Assembly (NCBI GenBank): GCA_016793165.1
Contig: JAEULA010000087.1
Span: 1-51,874, forward strand
Direction: 5' to 3'
DNA: 51,874 bases
From: Alphaproteobacteria bacterium
Lineage (GTDB): Bacteria; Pseudomonadota; Alphaproteobacteria; CACIAM-22H2
Both the position numbers and the translations under genes were made by a program. Below are positions 34,805 through 43,525 of this stretch, piece after piece; within the stretch, counting starts at the first letter, position 1, and each line of letters starts with the position of its first letter. The notes below the pieces were generated by a model, which saw nothing but the letters and a program-made list of their open reading frames with translations, was not told the origin of the DNA and did no database searches.

Positions 34805-36456
34805 AGGATCGCCGTCGTGGGCAGGAGGAGTCGGAATTCGGTCCCTTCGATGCTGGTCGAACCGAGCCATAGGCGCCCGCCATGACTTTCGACGATCGTG
34901 AGCGAAGTCGCGAGCCCGAGACCGAGGCCTTTCGGCTTGGTCGTGGCGAACGCCGTAAAGAGACGTCCGCGAACCTCTTCCGGGATCCCCGTCCCGGAAT
35001 CGCGGATGCAGAACTCGACGGCCATGCCATCTGGCGCAAGGCGAGCCGCCGTGGAAACGATGCCATGGGAACTCGCATCCGGGATGGCCTCCATCGCATT
35101 ACGCAGCAGATTCACCAGGACCTGCTTGATTTGAATGCCGTCGACGTAGAGCGAGGGCAGGTCGGCAGGAACATCGGTTAGCAGTTTGATGTGTCGGCGC
35201 TTCGCGTCCGCCTGGAGGAGTTCCACCGATTCAGAGACGAGACTGGCCGCTGAAGTCGTTTCTCGATGGGGCTTGTCGCGACGGAGGAACTCCCGCAGTC
35301 GCCGAATGATCGCGGCTGCCAGGTCGACTTGGCGCGTTGCGAGTTCGAGATCGCGGGCGGCGCCAGAATTGCCCGGTGTTGTCAGGCTGCGTGCGGCGGC
35401 GCGCAGGTAGGCCCGCACGCCCGTCAGCGGCTGGTTCAGCTCGTGGGCGAGCACCGACGCCATCTGGCCGACCGTGTTCAGCCGCGCGTTCCGCGCAAGT
35501 TGGAGCTCCTGATCGCGGAGCCGGGCCTCGTTGCGGCGCAAGGCCTCGTGGGCAGCGGTCCTTTCGGAGACCACGATGCCCACGACAAGTCCGGCGGCCG
35601 ACAGGATCAGCATGAGGGTCTGGAGCTCGACAATCGCCGGTGCCGGATAATCTCGAAGCCGGAGCCAGCCCATCATCGAGACCTGGACCATGGTCAAGCC
35701 CGCAATGGCGCCGTCGACGCCCAGCCGAGCAGCGAGCGCCATGACTGGAAGGAACAATAGGTCGAAGAGTTTGAACTCGTCAGTGCTCTCGACCCCGAAT
35801 ATGACCCATGTCAGAGCGAGGATGACGGCAGCGATTACGGCGATTTCGACGGCAGTACGCGTGCGGCGCACCGAGTCCGGTTCGTGCGCCTTGTTTACCA
35901 GTCTGAGGACCAGAGGTGCGAAGACCATCACGCCGATCATGTTTCCGACGCAGTGGCGCAGGAATGCCACGGGAATCTCGGCGGTATCGACTGGCCCAAA
36001 TGCCGAGAATGCGGAGACCTCGGCGATGGCGACCAGCGGTGTGGCCACCGCCCCTGTCGCTATCAGGCGCAGCATCGCAGAGGACCTGGGAAGGCGGGGA
36101 TCGAATGCCGGATCGAGCCGGACGTACCAGGCGGCGACGGCATACCCGACGCCTCCGCCGATGCCGGCCAGGATCGGCGCCGGCCAGTCAATTGCGGCGC
36201 CAGTTGCGAACGCGCCGACAGCGAACGACAGCGCGCTGCCAACGATGACCCAGGGCAGGAGACGCGGCCCGAATGCGATCAGGATTCCGAGGACGAATCC
36301 GGCGCTCGGCTTCCATGGCTTGATCGGCAAGCCAGCGAAGCCGCCCACGTCGCTGATGCGGCCGAGCAAGACAATGATTCCGATCGACGCGAGTCCCCAT
36401 AGCAATTCGGGAACCCGCTTCGCCGCGTCGCGACGGTTCGGCCTTGAAGCGAGCAT
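34801..36456 (-). CDS. MASE1-domain sensor histidine kinase
   Basis: 551 aa. Residues 15-300 form an integral-membrane sensor of about eight helices, consistent with MASE1 ('LPIKPWKPSAGFVLGILIAFGPRLLPWVIVG', 'FLRHCVGNMIGVMVFAPL'). Then a coiled linker (about 300-325), HisKA with His338 in 'VLAHELNQPLTGVRAYLRAA', and HATPase with Asn453 ('VLVNLLRNAMEAI'), 'DSGTGIP' 486-492 and 'GLGLGL' 510-515. The H-box 'HELNQPL' is of FixL/DctB type, fitting the FixJ-like partner. MASE1 signals are mostly unknown. ATG 36456 is the start; a possible TTGACA/TCAATT promoter lies directly before it. Confidence 0.9.
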   Translation of the reverse strand: MLASRPNRRDAAKRVPELLWGLASIGIIVLLGRISDVGGFAGLPIKPWKPSAGFVLGILIAFGPRLLPWVIVGSALSFAVGAFATGAAIDWPAPILAGIGGGVGYAVAAWYVRLDPAFDPRLPRSSAMLRLIATGAVATPLVAIAEVSAFSAFGPVDTAEIPVAFLRHCVGNMIGVMVFAPLVLRLVNKAHEPDSVRRTRTAVEIAVIAAVILALTWVIFGVESTDEFKLFDLLFLPVMALAARLGVDGAIAGLTMVQVSMMGWLRLRDYPAPAIVELQTLMLILSAAGLVVGIVVSERTAAHEALRRNEARLRDQELQLARNARLNTVGQMASVLAHELNQPLTGVRAYLRAAARSLTTPGNSGAARDLELATRQVDLAAAIIRRLREFLRRDKPHRETTSAASLVSESVELLQADAKRRHIKLLTDVPADLPSLYVDGIQIKQVLVNLLRNAMEAIPDASSHGIVSTAARLAPDGMAVEFCIRDSGTGIPEEVRGRLFTAFATTKPKGLGLGLATSLTIVESHGGRLWLGSTSIEGTEFRLLLPTTAIL

Positions 36457-36462
36457 GCGGCC

Positions 36463-36490
36463 AATTGAACAGCGGCAAGCCAGATGTCAA
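36463..36490 (-). promoter_or_regulatory. Candidate promoter of the histidine kinase/regulator operon
   Basis: Minus-strand TTGACA (plus coordinates 36485-36490), a 16-base spacer and TCAATT (36463-36468). The predicted transcription start coincides with the ATG at 36456, so the message would be leaderless or nearly so. No FixK/FNR-type palindrome was seen. Confidence 0.35.
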
Positions 36491-36617
36491 CCGAATGCCA
36501 CCTTGTCGGCGCCATCCGTAGAAATACCGGGGTGCCAATCCGAATACACGAGTACCTGCCGGTGCTCCTAACCTCCTTGCCACAATAAATATTTCAGGGC
36601 GGTTGGGAGAACGAGCG

Positions 36618-37022
36618 ATGGAGGTTACGTCGTTGGAGCCGCGGTTTCCTCGGGAGGCCGACCTGCGGCTGCTTCGGGCAGTGGAGTTGCTGGAAGCCAT
36701 CGACCGCCGCGTCGCGGACGTGCTGCGCGTAGAGGCGGTACAGGATATTGTTGGCACGCTGCTTCTTGTGCTTGCACGATTGCGGACCGACGGCACGAGG
36801 GCCCCAAACTCCGCCATGAGCTCGGCCGCCGAAATCGAGGATCTGATCCGGGCCTGTGTCGTTATGGCGGGGGTGCCGGACGGCGAAGTCGAATTCGCTG
36901 TCTCCGCGGCGGCGATCATCGAAGGCAGCGTGCGACTGCCGAGAAGTGCAGCGTCAGAGCGGCAAGCGTCCGATTCGGCTTCGAATGTCGTTTTCATCGG
37001 CCGCGGTCAAAGCCAGCGCTGA
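36618..37022 (+). CDS. Hypothetical protein, helical
   Basis: 134 aa starting at ATG 36618, preceded by GGGAG about eight bases upstream; an in-frame TTG lies 15 bases earlier. No family recognised. The sequence is mostly predicted helix with an acidic/hydrophobic centre ('LRLLRAVELLEAIDRRVADVLRVEAVQDIVGTLLLVLARL') and a Ser/Arg-rich tail; no signal peptide or certain membrane segment. The region just upstream is AT-rich compared with the surroundings, as for a promoter. Divergent from the kinase operon and 51 bases before the glycan cluster, so it may be a regulon member or the first gene of the next operon. Confidence 0.5.
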   Translation: MEVTSLEPRFPREADLRLLRAVELLEAIDRRVADVLRVEAVQDIVGTLLLVLARLRTDGTRAPNSAMSSAAEIEDLIRACVVMAGVPDGEVEFAVSAAAIIEGSVRLPRSAASERQASDSASNVVFIGRGQSQR

Positions 37023-37073
37023 CAAGCGTTCGATTGCGATAGCAGATTCACTAACGACGATCGGTGACGGGTC

Positions 37074-38792
37074 GTGCGCGACGAATTCCCTGCGGAGAGG
37101 GCGGCGCTGACCGACCGAACTAGGTTGCGACTTTATCTTTTCGTAGTCGCCGTTCTCGCCTCGACGCTGCTGCTCCTCGCGGCAAGACCGTTGGAGCACG
37201 TGTTCAGCGTTCCGATTACCGAGGACGCCTATTACGCCTTGAGCGTCGCGAGGAATATCGCGTCCGGTCACGGATTCGCGATCGAGCCCGGACTCGTCAC
37301 CAACGGCTTCCAGCCGATGTTCACGGTACTCGAAGCAGCCGCATTCGTGCTTGGCGGCGACGATGCGATCGCCCTGCGCTGGGTCGTGGTCCTTTCCTGG
37401 GTTGCCCATGTCGGTGCCGCGGGTCTTGCCGCCCTCGTCGCCGGCGATGCGTGGCCCGCGGCCACGAAGGCCGAATACGATCATCGCCGAGCCCTGGCGG
37501 CGCTTTTGTACCTGGCGGCGCCGCTGATGCTGAATCACGCCTATAACGGCCTCGAGACGGGCGCGACCCTATTCTTCTACCTCGCCCTCGCTCGGGCGCT
37601 GCAGATCGGCGGTACGACGACGCGCCTCGGCGCCGTTCTGTGCGGCGGGCTCGGCGGCCTCCTGGTGCTGGCGCGCATCGACGCAGCGATAGTCGTGACC
37701 GTCCTTGCCGTCGCGATCGCCGTTCGGGGATTGCGTCGCGGACCAATCGATGCGCTTGCAAGAGGTGCGCTGTTCGGTCTGGCGGCGTTGGCGGTGTCGC
37801 TTCCGTGGTGGGCGTTCAACATTGTCCAATTCGGTTCGCCGATGCCGACGAGTGGCCTCGCGCAGCAGGGCTTCGAGATCACGCTCCTACGGGCGGCGTT
37901 CGCGGCCACGGCGCTCGGAAAGGTGCTCGTGCCATGGCTCTACTTTGGATCGGCCGAAGGGTCGATCGCTTCACTGCCCATTCTCGACGACCTTGGGATC
38001 ACCCTCTTCGACTTCGCCCGTTGGGGCGCTGCATTGATTTTCATCGTGCTGGTGACGCGCGCGTCGAATGGTGCGTGGCGGGCGATCCCGCCTTCTGACC
38101 GAGTCCGCGAATCTGTGTGGGCGGGGCAAGCCCTGGCTGTCGGTTTCGCGGTCATCGTCGCTTACTACGCGCTCAACTTCACGGCCTACTGGTTCTACTA
38201 TCGCTATTTCGCGCCGCTCATCGCCTTCAGCGTGGTGATCGCGGCGATCTCCGCGGGTCGAATCTCTGCGCGGGAGAGGGGCCGCTGGGTGGTTCCGGCT
38301 GCGGTCGTGGTCGCGTGCCTGCAGAGCGTCGCCCTGATCGCACTTGCATGGAACGGTGTCGGTCTGTTCGGACAGTCGGACTATCGCGATCAGGTCGCGC
38401 TCGTGAACGATGTCGTGCCGCCGGGCGAGACGGTGGCGGCGGGGCAGAGTGGTACGCTCGGCTTCTTTCGCGCGCACGTCGTCAATCTCGACGGCAAAGT
38501 CAACCGCGACGCGATCGGACAACAGGGGCGTTCGATCGACTATCTTCGCGAACGCGGCGTCCGCTGGTTCTGCGATTGGCCGCACTATGCGCGGAAGTAT
38601 CTCGGCGTGGCACTCGACCCGGTTACCGGTCTTCCAGGCGCCGAAGGCAACGGCTGGCGCCTGGTGGCGGTCCGGGGATACTTCTTTCTCTACGAGGACG
38701 CTTCGCGCGCGCCGGTGCCGCCGTTTCCGGCTGGCGAGGAAGCGATTGCGATGAGCCAGCGGATGCGACGGGTTCCGAGGTTGCCACGATGA
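37074..38792 (+). CDS. Polytopic membrane protein, probable GT-C glycosyltransferase
   Basis: 572 aa starting at GTG 37074, with about ten membrane helices and a C-terminal soluble part (about 440-572). The first periplasmic loop has 'SVPITEDAYYALSVARNIASGHGFAI', an acidic 'ED.YY' motif at the place where GT-C enzymes carry their catalytic Asp/Glu, followed by 'VTNGFQPMF'. Such proteins move a sugar from a lipid-phosphate donor to a glycan or protein on the outer face of the inner membrane. Acceptor unknown. The stop overlaps the next start (ATGA), beginning a coupled chain. Confidence 0.75.
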   Translation: MRDEFPAERAALTDRTRLRLYLFVVAVLASTLLLLAARPLEHVFSVPITEDAYYALSVARNIASGHGFAIEPGLVTNGFQPMFTVLEAAAFVLGGDDAIALRWVVVLSWVAHVGAAGLAALVAGDAWPAATKAEYDHRRALAALLYLAAPLMLNHAYNGLETGATLFFYLALARALQIGGTTTRLGAVLCGGLGGLLVLARIDAAIVVTVLAVAIAVRGLRRGPIDALARGALFGLAALAVSLPWWAFNIVQFGSPMPTSGLAQQGFEITLLRAAFAATALGKVLVPWLYFGSAEGSIASLPILDDLGITLFDFARWGAALIFIVLVTRASNGAWRAIPPSDRVRESVWAGQALAVGFAVIVAYYALNFTAYWFYYRYFAPLIAFSVVIAAISAGRISARERGRWVVPAAVVVACLQSVALIALAWNGVGLFGQSDYRDQVALVNDVVPPGETVAAGQSGTLGFFRAHVVNLDGKVNRDAIGQQGRSIDYLRERGVRWFCDWPHYARKYLGVALDPVTGLPGAEGNGWRLVAVRGYFFLYEDASRAPVPPFPAGEEAIAMSQRMRRVPRLPR

Positions 38793-40480
38793 CGGGAACC
38801 GCCCCTGAGCACCGGCGATGGGTCGTGATCAACGCAACATCGGCAATTGTCGCGATTCTACTCGTCTGCACGATCTTCGCCGACTTCGGGGTCACCTGGG
38901 ACGAGCCTTACCACGAAGCCTACGGATCGCACCTGCTCGACTACTACGCGACGCTGGGGTCGGTGCGCGATGCGCTCTCCTATCACAACTTATGGCTCTA
39001 TGGAGGGGCCTTCGACCTTCCTGTCGCGATCATCAAGCGGATCGTGCCACTAGGTTCCTATGAGACCGCGCATCTTGCTTCGGCGCTGACCGGGCTGATG
39101 GGTGCGTTTGGCGCGGCACGCATCGCCGGCCTGATCTCGGGCCCGCGTGCCGGCTGGATCGCCGGGATCCTTCTGCTCGCCACCCCGTCATGGTTCGGAC
39201 ACATGTTTTTCAATCCGAAAGACATTCCGTTCGGCGCCGGAATGACGTGGACGCTCTATTATGCAATTTGCTTCCTGCGCGACGCGCCGAATGTAGGGCG
39301 TCGGGGTGTGGTCGGGCTCGGTGTCGCACTGGGACTCACTCTTGGCGTTCGCATCTCCGGCGTTTTTGCGCTGATCTATATCGCCCTTGGCGTCGCAGCC
39401 TGGATTGCATGGCGGTCGCGGGTCGCGACCGCGCGGTCCGCCGTCATCGACGGCTTGCTGCTCGGTACGACGCGTCTGCTACCGGCATTGGCCATCGCCT
39501 ATTGTGCAATGGTGGCAGTGTGGCCGTGGGCGCAACAGTCGCCCATCATACGACCGTTCCAGGCCCTGACGACCTTCGCCAATTCGCCATGGGATCTGGA
39601 TGTCCTCCTTGCCGGAAAGGTCGTGAACTCGCTTCACCTCCCGGTGAGTTATCTGCCGATCTACTTCGCGGTGAAGCTGCCGGAGTTCATCATCGCGTTC
39701 CTTCCGCTCGGTGCCTGGGCCATGTTCGGCCGGATCTCGGCAGGATGGCGGCTCTCGGATTGGAGACTGATCGCGCCGGCGATGATGCTGGTGCTCGCCG
39801 TGGCATTTCCATTCCTCTTCTTCGCGGCCTTCCGCCCGGTCACGTATGACGGCATCCGGCATTTCCTGTTTGTCCTGCCTCCGATCGCTGCGGTCGCGGC
39901 GTGCGGGATCGACGGTGCGCTGTCCAGACTGGCGCCCATGCCTTACTTCGCGAGAACCCTCCGGATCGCCTTGGGCGGGGCCCTTGCTTGGCAAGCGGTC
40001 GTGATGGTTCGCCTGCACCCCGATCAGTACGTCTACTACAACGCTTTGGCGGGAGGAGTCGGTGGTGCAGCCGGCCGCTATGAACTCGATTATTGGGGAA
40101 ATTCCTACCGCGAGGCCGTCGAGCGGCTTGTGGAACTCGTCGCAAGCGAGGGACGGGGCGAAGCGAATTCCGGTCCTTATCGTGTAATGGTGTGCTCGGC
40201 GGGCACGTCGGCTGCATATTTCTTTCCGCCCAGCTTGAACCTCGCGCGCAGCGAATACGAAGCCGACTTCTACATCGCGTCGACGCGCCTCGGCTGCGAC
40301 GAGGAGTACGACGGCGACATCATCGCAGCCGTTCGCCGGGACGGTGCGACGTTGAGCGTCGTCAAGGACCGCCGGGGACTGCGCGCGTCGGCCCCCGAAC
40401 GGCTCGGCTCTCGGCTCGCGCATCGCGCACCCGAACGACAGCATCCAGGACTGCCGGCCGCAGGTGGCCGGACGCCATGA
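38789..40480 (+). CDS. GT-C (PMT/ArnT-like, family 39) glycosyltransferase
   Basis: 563 aa starting at ATG 38789, which overlaps the previous stop by four bases. About ten to eleven membrane helices. The first luminal loop has 'FGVTWDEPYHEAYGSHLLDYYATLG', the acidic 'WDEP.H' motif typical of GT39/ArnT-like enzymes, and later 'GHMFFNPKDIPFGAGMTWTLYYAI' and 'YDGIRHFLFVLPP'. Probably transfers a sugar from polyprenyl phosphate to a lipid or glycan. The frame open further upstream is in the preceding gene and not used. Next to a DPM1-like donor-forming enzyme and GtrA, so it may be the transferase of a Gtr-type system. Confidence 0.82.
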   Translation: MTGTAPEHRRWVVINATSAIVAILLVCTIFADFGVTWDEPYHEAYGSHLLDYYATLGSVRDALSYHNLWLYGGAFDLPVAIIKRIVPLGSYETAHLASALTGLMGAFGAARIAGLISGPRAGWIAGILLLATPSWFGHMFFNPKDIPFGAGMTWTLYYAICFLRDAPNVGRRGVVGLGVALGLTLGVRISGVFALIYIALGVAAWIAWRSRVATARSAVIDGLLLGTTRLLPALAIAYCAMVAVWPWAQQSPIIRPFQALTTFANSPWDLDVLLAGKVVNSLHLPVSYLPIYFAVKLPEFIIAFLPLGAWAMFGRISAGWRLSDWRLIAPAMMLVLAVAFPFLFFAAFRPVTYDGIRHFLFVLPPIAAVAACGIDGALSRLAPMPYFARTLRIALGGALAWQAVVMVRLHPDQYVYYNALAGGVGGAAGRYELDYWGNSYREAVERLVELVASEGRGEANSGPYRVMVCSAGTSAAYFFPPSLNLARSEYEADFYIASTRLGCDEEYDGDIIAAVRRDGATLSVVKDRRGLRASAPERLGSRLAHRAPERQHPGLPAAGGRTP

Positions 40481-41484
40481 CGGTACGTGCGCTCCGCATC
40501 GGCGGTGGTGCGACCCCGATCGACGCACGCCCTACCGCGAAGATGTCGGTCGTCATTCCCTGCTACAACGAGAGCGAGAACCTGCCGATCCTACTAGAGC
40601 GCGTTTGTCGCGTGATGACCGGAATGGCCGTGCCGTTCGAGATCATCGTCGTCGACGACGGTAGCCGCGACGCGACGTGGCAGGTCGTCAGCGGTGCCGG
40701 CGTTCGCATCGGTGAACTGCGCGGCCTTCGCCTGTCGCGTAATTTCGGTAAGGAGGCTGCTCTGACCGCTGGTATCGACGCGACGACCGGCGCGGCGATC
40801 GTGCTGCTCGACGCCGATTTGCAACATCCGCCGGAACTAATTCCACGACTAGTGGAGCGGTGGCATCACGGCGCGGACATGGTCTACGCGGTCAGGACGA
40901 GCAGGCAAGCGGATCCGTGGACGCGCCGTCTTGTCACGCGCGGTTACTATTGGCTCTTCCGACGGCTCTCCGATGTTGAACTTCCGATGGGCGCAGGCGA
41001 CTTTCGGCTGCTCGACCGGTGCGTGATCGATGCGCTATCGACGTTGCCCGAGCGCGTCCGGTTCATGAAGGGGCTCTACGCCTGGGTGGGATTTTCCCAC
41101 GAAGGCGTCGAATTCGAGCCACCCCGGCGCACTGCCGGCATCAGCGCGATGAACCTGCGGCGCCTGACCCGGTTCGGCTTTGACGGCATTGTCGCGTTCA
41201 GCCGACTGCCGCTCATCGTCGCGGCTTGGCTCGGTGCTCTTGTCGCGGCACCGGCACTCGTGATCGGCGGCTGGCTGCTGTTGCGCACGCTCGTATACGG
41301 GGTCGACGTGCCCGGGTACGCTTCCACGATCGTTTCCGTGATGGTGCTGGGCGGCGTGCAGTTGCTCACGCTTGGTCTCCTCGGGGCATATGTCGGGCGC
41401 CTCTACGAGGAAGCGAAGCAGCGGCCGATCTACCTAGTTCGCGACGCGATCGGACTCGGTGATCCCGGGATCGGCGCTCCGTGA
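40477..41484 (+). CDS. GT2 polyprenyl-phosphate sugar transferase (DPM1/GtrB/ArnC-like)
   Basis: 335 aa; ATG 40477 overlaps the previous stop (ATGA). GT-A domain of about 23-240 with 'SVVIPCYNESENL', 'VVDDGSRD' (Asp60-Asp61), 'LSRNFGKEAALTAGIDAT' and 'LLDADLQHPPELIPRL' (the DxD of residues 112-114). Two C-terminal membrane helices (about 245-310). Such enzymes load a sugar from a nucleotide onto undecaprenyl phosphate on the inner leaflet; the flippase (GtrA-like, at 43042) and a GT-C enzyme complete the path. Sugar identity cannot be read. The stop overlaps the methyltransferase start. Confidence 0.93.
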   Translation: MTVRALRIGGGATPIDARPTAKMSVVIPCYNESENLPILLERVCRVMTGMAVPFEIIVVDDGSRDATWQVVSGAGVRIGELRGLRLSRNFGKEAALTAGIDATTGAAIVLLDADLQHPPELIPRLVERWHHGADMVYAVRTSRQADPWTRRLVTRGYYWLFRRLSDVELPMGAGDFRLLDRCVIDALSTLPERVRFMKGLYAWVGFSHEGVEFEPPRRTAGISAMNLRRLTRFGFDGIVAFSRLPLIVAAWLGALVAAPALVIGGWLLLRTLVYGVDVPGYASTIVSVMVLGGVQLLTLGLLGAYVGRLYEEAKQRPIYLVRDAIGLGDPGIGAP

Positions 41485-42191
41485 TGATGGAGACGTTGAC
41501 GCCCTGGCAGCGATTCTGGGATCGCAAGCACCGCATTTATGCCAGCGAGAGGCATCGCGAGTTCCACTACCGGCGTATCGCGGAGGATATCATCGCCGAA
41601 CTTCCGCATGCCGAGGCCATATTGCTCGACTATGGCTGCGGCGAGGCGCTGCAAGCGGAGCGCATTTCACGCTTTTGCGGTCGGCTCGTTCTTTGCGAGG
41701 CGGCGCCATCCGTAAGACAGGGCCTTGTCGCGCGCTTCGGATCGAATCAGCGCATCGTCGTCCTGGCAGCTTCCGATCTTGGACAGCTGAGTGCTTCGAC
41801 GGTCGATCTGGCGATCATGAACTCGGTGACCCAGTACATGTCGGCCGACGAGTTCGATCATGTTGTCGCGAAATTGCGACTGCTGCTGCGCTACGACGGA
41901 CGGCTCATCGTCGGCGACGTAGTACCGCCGGGCGGCGCAATCGTTGGCGACGTCGCATCTCTGCTCCGGACGTCGATCGAAGGCGGATTCGTGATCGCGG
42001 CGATATGGTCTCTTGTTGCAACGCTATTTTCTCCGTATCGCAAGCTTCGCCGCAAGGTCGGGCTGAGCACGTATACGGAGGCCGAGATCAAGGCTCGTCT
42101 CGCCAGGGCGGGGTTCCACGTCGAGCGCCGCAACCGGAATTTCGGATTTCACCGAGGTCGGGCGACCTACGTCGCGACCCGCACGCGCTGA
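41481..42191 (+). CDS. SAM-dependent class I methyltransferase
   Basis: 236 aa from GTG 41481 (GTGA overlap with the previous stop), or 235 aa from ATG 41484. Rossmann motif I 'LLDYGCGEA' at about 48-56, an acidic end of beta-2 ('LCEAAP'), 'VDLAIMNSVTQYM' as post-II/III, then 'DGRLIVGDVVPP'. The substrate is unknown; the glycan context suggests sugar or lipid-intermediate methylation, but small-molecule targets are possible. Last gene of the plus-strand chain; the HpnK-like gene converges after a 29-bp gap with no clear terminator. Confidence 0.85.
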   Translation: MMMETLTPWQRFWDRKHRIYASERHREFHYRRIAEDIIAELPHAEAILLDYGCGEALQAERISRFCGRLVLCEAAPSVRQGLVARFGSNQRIVVLAASDLGQLSASTVDLAIMNSVTQYMSADEFDHVVAKLRLLLRYDGRLIVGDVVPPGGAIVGDVASLLRTSIEGGFVIAAIWSLVATLFSPYRKLRRKVGLSTYTEAEIKARLARAGFHVERRNRNFGFHRGRATYVATRTR

Positions 42192-42220
42192 CGGAGTCCG
42201 ATGCGAGGTACTCGCGAAGA

Positions 42221-43045
42221 TCACGAGCCGACGCGCGCGCAGGTTCGGCTGATCGGTTGCAGGTATGCGCCGGCTGCCCGGAGATCGTCGACGAACTCGC
42301 CGCTCGCGAGATAGTCGAACTCGCCGCGTCGCGGCTCGACAACAGGATCGACCGCCGCCAGACTAGAATCGGGCAGTCCTGGATGGCACATCACCAGGAG
42401 GCCCGCCCGGGGATTCCTCAGATAATGGCGCATCAGCGTCCGGTAGCCGGCGCTTTCGTTGAAATCCCGTACACCCGCAAAATCGGCGTTCGTCGCCGCG
42501 CCGATGCTCGACCAACGTCGACGGGCACCGGCGCCGAGGCAGGAGAGCGCCCCGGCACGCAGGCGGGCGACCGGGCGGCGCGCGATCCGCTCTGCCGACG
42601 TCGCCGTATTTCGGATCCACGGGCGACCTGCAAGGCGGGTACGCCAGATCTCTGCCACGACGTCCCGTATGGATGGCAACTGGTGCACGTGGAGGTGGCC
42701 GTCGAGGAAGTCGGGTTGCCGGCCGGCCGCCGCCTCGAAGCGGTCCAGCTGAGTTTCGATCTCCGAAGCGATTGCCCTTGAATTTAGACGTCCGGAAAAG
42801 GCCTCGGCGGCGAGCACGGCGAGGCTACGGTCGTGCGACGCGAGCGTCACATGCAGGCCAATCTCGATCCCGTCGGGTAGATCGCGAAGCCGCCCCGACT
42901 CCGCCCGCCAGTGCGTCGTTCCGGTCATGCAACTGATGGACGTCAAGCGGCCAGCCACGGCGAGGTCGGCGATCGCCTGGCTGACGCCCGGGGCGAGGCC
43001 GAAGTCATCGGCGCAGAGCGCGATGGGAATCGCCGGAGGGCTCAT
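42221..43045 (-). CDS. ChbG/HpnK-family deacetylase
   Basis: 274 aa starting at ATG 43045 (overlap ATGA with the GtrA stop). YdjC/ChbG fold: 'IALCADDFGLAPGVSQAI' (metal Asp pair), 'GLHVTLAS', 'QPDFLDGHLHVHQLPSIRD' (His ligands) and 'GLLVMCHPGLPDS'. Family members remove N-acetyl groups from amino sugars or act in hopanoid biosynthesis (HpnK). No other hopanoid genes are visible, so amino-sugar deacetylation within the glycan cluster is the better guess. Normal length and complete. Confidence 0.88.
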   Translation of the reverse strand: MSPPAIPIALCADDFGLAPGVSQAIADLAVAGRLTSISCMTGTTHWRAESGRLRDLPDGIEIGLHVTLASHDRSLAVLAAEAFSGRLNSRAIASEIETQLDRFEAAAGRQPDFLDGHLHVHQLPSIRDVVAEIWRTRLAGRPWIRNTATSAERIARRPVARLRAGALSCLGAGARRRWSSIGAATNADFAGVRDFNESAGYRTLMRHYLRNPRAGLLVMCHPGLPDSSLAAVDPVVEPRRGEFDYLASGEFVDDLRAAGAYLQPISRTCARVGS

Positions 43046-43440
43046 CGGCGGGCCGCGGCGGCGCCGAACGTCCAGTTCCGGTTGACCGCAAACGTCCAGC
43101 CTACGATCGAGACGGTCGTCGCGATTTGTGCCGGGAAGTAATGGATCTGCATGGCGTCCACGAAAATGTACATCAGGACGCCGGTAACGACGAAACCGCC
43201 TGCGGCCGTCACCGCAAAACGCGGGATCGCGGCCGTGTGGGGTCGGTCGCTGGCGAAGGTGTAGCGGCGATTGAGGGCATATGAAGCGACGCCGCCGACA
43301 ACGAACGCGACGAGCGATGCAGGGACAGGGGCGATCCGCCAATATTCCACCAGGACGACGAGCGCTCCGTAATGCGCAATCGCGGCGACGACCCCAACCG
43401 TCACATAGCAAATGATCTGGGAAGTTCGCGCACAATTCAT
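43042..43440 (-). CDS. GtrA-like membrane flippase
   Basis: 132 aa, four membrane helices, from ATG 43440 (MNCARTSQIICYVTVGVV). GtrA features: 'CYVTVGVVAAIAHYGALVVLV', 'VGGVASYALNRRYTFASD' (the N-R-.-.-T-F motif between helices 2 and 3) and the C-terminal 'FAVNRNWTF'. GtrA-type proteins are thought to flip polyprenyl-phosphate sugars across the inner membrane. It is coupled to the deacetylase by a four-base overlap. With the DPM1-like GT2 and the GT-C enzymes it makes a complete Gtr-type path split over two converging transcripts. Confidence 0.9.
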   Translation of the reverse strand: MNCARTSQIICYVTVGVVAAIAHYGALVVLVEYWRIAPVPASLVAFVVGGVASYALNRRYTFASDRPHTAAIPRFAVTAAGGFVVTGVLMYIFVDAMQIHYFPAQIATTVSIVGWTFAVNRNWTFGAAAARR

Positions 43441-43525
43441 GCAGATATCCGTCGTCCGTTTTGATCGCGACCGGCTAGGTAGCAGAATGCGCCCCATGAC
43501 GGTCCCTGCTCCCCGGTCGCGCCGC

